The position numbers and the translations under genes were made by a program. A DNA stretch of 8,318 bases, taken from positions 1 to 8,318 of the forward strand of contig CAJGCL010000087.1 of NCBI GenBank assembly GCA_904501675.1, in the 5' to 3' direction. The notes below the pieces were generated by a model. The model saw only the letters and a program-made list of their open reading frames with translations, was not told where the DNA came from and searched no databases. This DNA is from Clostridiaceae bacterium (lineage in GTDB: Bacteria; Bacillota; Clostridia; Oscillospirales; Acutalibacteraceae). Each line of letters starts with the position of its first letter. The stretch's first letter is position 1. Of the stretch, positions 6,180-8,318 are shown piece after piece.

Positions 6180-7740
6180 TTGTGGCACCTCTTTCTTCTG
6201 CAATGTCAGCAAGTGTAGCGTAAGCGGTGTTGCGTCCTGTTGCAATTGCATTGTGAATTCCCGCTAATTGTGTTCCCCAACCGCCACAGAATCTTAAACC
6301 AGGTGTATCATTATCTGTTTTTTCGGTCATTATACGGGGGAGAAGGCTATCCCAATCATTTCCGAGATAACCCAATGTTACACCCTGAGGTGCATTTATA
6401 TAACGAGCAAAAGTAACCGGTGTAGCTACTTCCAGCTCCTCTATAGAATTGTGTATTGTTATCCCTGTTGCCTTTTCATATGCCGATATTAATCTGGCAG
6501 CGAGAAGGTCCTTTTCATTATAATAATCTTCAGGTGCAACGTTTGCCCAACAGTTATCAGTATATATTGTTGAAAGACAAAGTATTGTTGTGCCTTTAGG
6601 AGAGCATTCAGGGTTAGCAATGTTAAGACAGATAGCAGAAATATTGTTGTTGGTTTCGATTTTCTTCATTAATTCATATTGCTCAACAGAATCTGAATTA
6701 TCTGAAATAAAAACAGAATAATCCTTTATTCCTAACTCTTCAGGTGAACGATTAAGTCCAAGATAAATGCAAGCGCTTCTTGCACCGAAAGACCTTGCAT
6801 TAGTTCTTTTTACGGCGCTTCTTGGTAAATCAGAGGCTTTAATCATTTTTGCATATGCTGTTGTAGGTGAGCAGTTGCAGATTATATGTGAAGAATTTAA
6901 TATTTTACCATTTTTAAGGATAACACCGCATGCTTGTCCATTTTTGAATTTAATTCTTGAAACAGGCGAATTGTATCGGATTTCACCGCCAAGGTCTTCA
7001 AATTCACTTACAAGAGCCATACTAAGTGCATAACTTCTCATTGATGGCACAACTGAGCCGTTATTAATAAGGTTGTAAACTGTAAGAATGTACTGTGTAA
7101 AGCTCAGTCTGTCGCAATCGACGCCAAGGTAAGGCCAATAGGCCTCAAATATATCACGAGCCTTCTGTGGTACATCGAGAGCGTTCAAAACTTCATTAAC
7201 GGAGTATGGCGCTGTGCGAACAAAGTTCCCATATTTTTTTATTGTACTGTGTATTTGAGAATAGCTCGGTTGATTTTCAAATTCAGATAAATGATCTGTA
7301 GCATTTTTAATTTCTTCTGCAAGATTAAATAACTTTACCATTGAAGGCTTGCTTCCGGGAACATATTCTTCCATTGCATTAATAAAGTTATCTACCCCAA
7401 AGGGCATCAATACATCGATTTTTTCTCCGGTACGTGTTTTGGATATAAATCTGAAAAAATCAGGAATATCAGACCATTTAATTTTATTGCTTATACCAAT
7501 ATCATCAAATATAAGACGTGTTTCACCAGACCCTGCATTTATACCGTAACCACAGAGCTGATGTAAAGAGATATCAAATTCAAATCTTCCCCTGATAAAA
7601 CTTGAAGATAAACCACCAGGGGAGTTGTGGCGTTCAAGAAGAAGTACTTTTTTCCCTTCTTTAACAGCGCAAACTGCGGCGGTTAAACCGCCGCAACCTG
7701 CACCAATAACTATAATATCATAGTTTTTTGTATCTGACAT
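6163..7740 (-). CDS. NAD(P)/FAD-dependent oxidoreductase of the CrtI / phytoene desaturase-like family
   Basis: This is a 525-residue flavoprotein. The N-terminal dinucleotide-binding fold is clear: the Rossmann loop GAGCGG (13-18), the acidic E36 at the end of the second strand, then PGGLSSSFIRGRFEFD (41-56), the signature of the CrtI/carotenoid isomerase-like group. The C-terminal FAD motif GLRFCGGWGTQLAGIHNAI lies at about 481-499 and is followed by ATGR. Length is close to that of CrtI-type enzymes. No membrane helix or signal peptide is evident. Family members desaturate, isomerise or saturate polyprenoid or other hydrophobic molecules, but many bacterial members have no known substrate, and no carotenoid gene is in this window. 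It begins 3 bases after the iolG stop with only a moderate GGAG (7756-7753, 12 bases from the ATG). Its end overlaps the [2Fe-2S] reductase gene by 17 bases. The likely picture is a flavoprotein fed or drained of electrons by that reductase; this is inference. Confidence 0.88.
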   Translation of the reverse strand: MSDTKNYDIIVIGAGCGGLTAAVCAVKEGKKVLLLERHNSPGGLSSSFIRGRFEFDISLHQLCGYGINAGSGETRLIFDDIGISNKIKWSDIPDFFRFISKTRTGEKIDVLMPFGVDNFINAMEEYVPGSKPSMVKLFNLAEEIKNATDHLSEFENQPSYSQIHSTIKKYGNFVRTAPYSVNEVLNALDVPQKARDIFEAYWPYLGVDCDRLSFTQYILTVYNLINNGSVVPSMRSYALSMALVSEFEDLGGEIRYNSPVSRIKFKNGQACGVILKNGKILNSSHIICNCSPTTAYAKMIKASDLPRSAVKRTNARSFGARSACIYLGLNRSPEELGIKDYSVFISDNSDSVEQYELMKKIETNNNISAICLNIANPECSPKGTTILCLSTIYTDNCWANVAPEDYYNEKDLLAARLISAYEKATGITIHNSIEELEVATPVTFARYINAPQGVTLGYLGNDWDSLLPRIMTEKTDNDTPGLRFCGGWGTQLAGIHNAIATGRNTAYATLADIAEERGATNEQKN

Positions 7741-7743
7741 TTT

Positions 7744-8318
7744 TTAATTAATCTCCGAAAGTTTAACAGGTTTGCCTTCGTTTGCTGACTTCTCAGCTGC
7801 GAGGGCAATTTTAACTGACTGAAGTCCTGCATGGATGCCAACAGGAGTTTCTTTATCATTTATACAGCAATCAACAAACTGTCTTACCTCTTCTGAGAAT
7901 GAGCCCATATATCTTTCAAGGAAGAAGTAGAGTGGCTTTTCACCTGTAACACCATTAGCATCTGAAACAACAGCTGTTGAAAGTGTATCGTTTGTTGTTG
8001 CAACCATGCCCTTTGAACCGAAAAGTTCAGCTCTCTGATCATAACCATACATAGCCTGGCGAGAATTATCAATAACTGCAAGAGCACCATTTTCCATTTT
8101 CATTGAAATAATAGCTGTGTCAAAGTCGCCATATTCACGGATACCAGGATTGATGAGAGCATCAGCGTAAACGTAAAGCTCTTCAACATCGCTGTTTGTA
8201 AGGAAGCAAGCCATATCAAAATCATGAATTGTCATATCAAGGAAGATGCTTGCTGCACAGTAGCCAACAGGTGGTGCCTGTGGGTCACGAGAAGTGATTT
8301 TAAGAATCTGTGCATCAC
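7744..8318 (-). CDS. iolG: Inositol 2-dehydrogenase, C-terminal part (5' end beyond right edge)
   Basis: The frame enters from the right edge (first full codon at 8316) and gives 190 residues to TAA 7746-7744. The whole protein is normally about 335-345 residues, so roughly the first 145 are missing. This is a Gfo/Idh/MocA-family enzyme that oxidises myo-inositol to scyllo-inosose with NAD, the first step of inositol breakdown. The visible segment is the C-terminal alpha/beta domain. LDMTIHDFDM carries the Asp and His, four residues apart, that match the catalytic D172 and H176 of B. subtilis IolG. Close family matches are ILKITSRDP, the stretch around VIDNSRQAMYGYDQR, LFGSKGM, EKPLYFFLERYM and the C-terminal GKPVKLSEI. 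An ATG at 8235 is internal, not the start. The NAD-binding domain cannot be seen. It is followed after 3 bases by the CrtI-like gene, so it shares their transcript. A related cyclitol dehydrogenase of the same family is possible. Confidence 0.9.
   Translation of the reverse strand, partial: DAQILKITSRDPQAPPVGYCAASIFLDMTIHDFDMACFLTNSDVEELYVYADALINPGIREYGDFDTAIISMKMENGALAVIDNSRQAMYGYDQRAELFGSKGMVATTNDTLSTAVVSDANGVTGEKPLYFFLERYMGSFSEEVRQFVDCCINDKETPVGIHAGLQSVKIALAAEKSANEGKPVKLSEIN

Noticed and set aside
6180..6251. Longer N-terminus (24 more residues) for the [2Fe-2S] reductase
   Set aside because: The extension lies wholly within the CrtI-like coding region in another frame and looks non-protein-like (MQLQQDATPLTLH), while ATG 6179 has AGAGGT at proper spacing.
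6163..7740. Carotenoid biosynthesis locus
   Set aside because: Only a CrtI-like family member is present. No phytoene or squalene synthase-like gene is in the window, and the family is broad, so a carotenoid role is not supported.
8233..8235. ATG as the start of a short 163-residue dehydrogenase
   Set aside because: The same frame stays open to the window edge and encodes the expected family residues (ILKITSRDP and the catalytic Asp) before this Met.
3741..8318. C-glycoside deglycosylation system, because Gfo/Idh/MocA and TIM-barrel isomerase-like proteins occur in such loci
   Set aside because: The dehydrogenase segment matches inositol 2-dehydrogenase closely, the isomerase gene is in a separate plus-strand unit, and no partner small subunit of a deglycosylase is seen.

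Overview
The window reads as a chromosomal segment of a low-GC Gram-positive anaerobe, most likely a clostridial (Oscillospirales/Lachnospirales-like) gut-type bacterium. The grounds are AT-rich DNA, strong AGGAGG ribosome-binding sites, a T-box leader in front of an aminoacyl-tRNA synthetase operon, and clostridial-type proteins. This placement is inference. No rRNA, tRNA, CRISPR array, insertion sequence or phage gene was seen.

Left part (1-3660, minus strand): the phenylalanyl-tRNA synthetase operon pheS-pheT. pheT runs off the left edge and lacks roughly its last 50-60 codons. The operon has an extended -10 promoter and a complete tRNA-Phe-sensing T-box leader: Stem I with a UUC specifier, Stem II, Stem III, and an antiterminator and terminator that share one strand. 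The pheT start codon directly follows the pheS stop.

Middle (3661-4961, plus strand): a divergent promoter drives a two-gene unit. The first gene encodes a xylose-isomerase-like TIM-barrel protein (sugar phosphate isomerase/epimerase superfamily). The second encodes an unrecognised 128-residue protein with two membrane segments and a cytoplasmic tail. A 15-bp perfect hairpin ends this unit and lies between convergent genes. The space between the divergent promoters holds three alternating TGCT/AGCA elements about one helical turn apart.

Right part (4977-8318, minus strand): a tightly packed three-gene unit, read right to left. It starts with the C-terminal part of inositol 2-dehydrogenase (IolG, open at the right edge). 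Three bases later comes a CrtI/phytoene-desaturase-like FAD oxidoreductase, and then, overlapping by 17 bases, a flavin reductase with a C-terminal plant-type [2Fe-2S] domain. The last two look like a coupled redox pair. The reductase is odd because both of its usual NAD(P)H-binding signatures are eroded while the FAD and [2Fe-2S] motifs remain.

The best candidate for something undescribed is this CrtI-like / [2Fe-2S]-flavin pair attached to an inositol dehydrogenase. No carotenoid gene is in view, so its substrate is unknown. The rest is well-understood housekeeping biology plus one unknown membrane protein.
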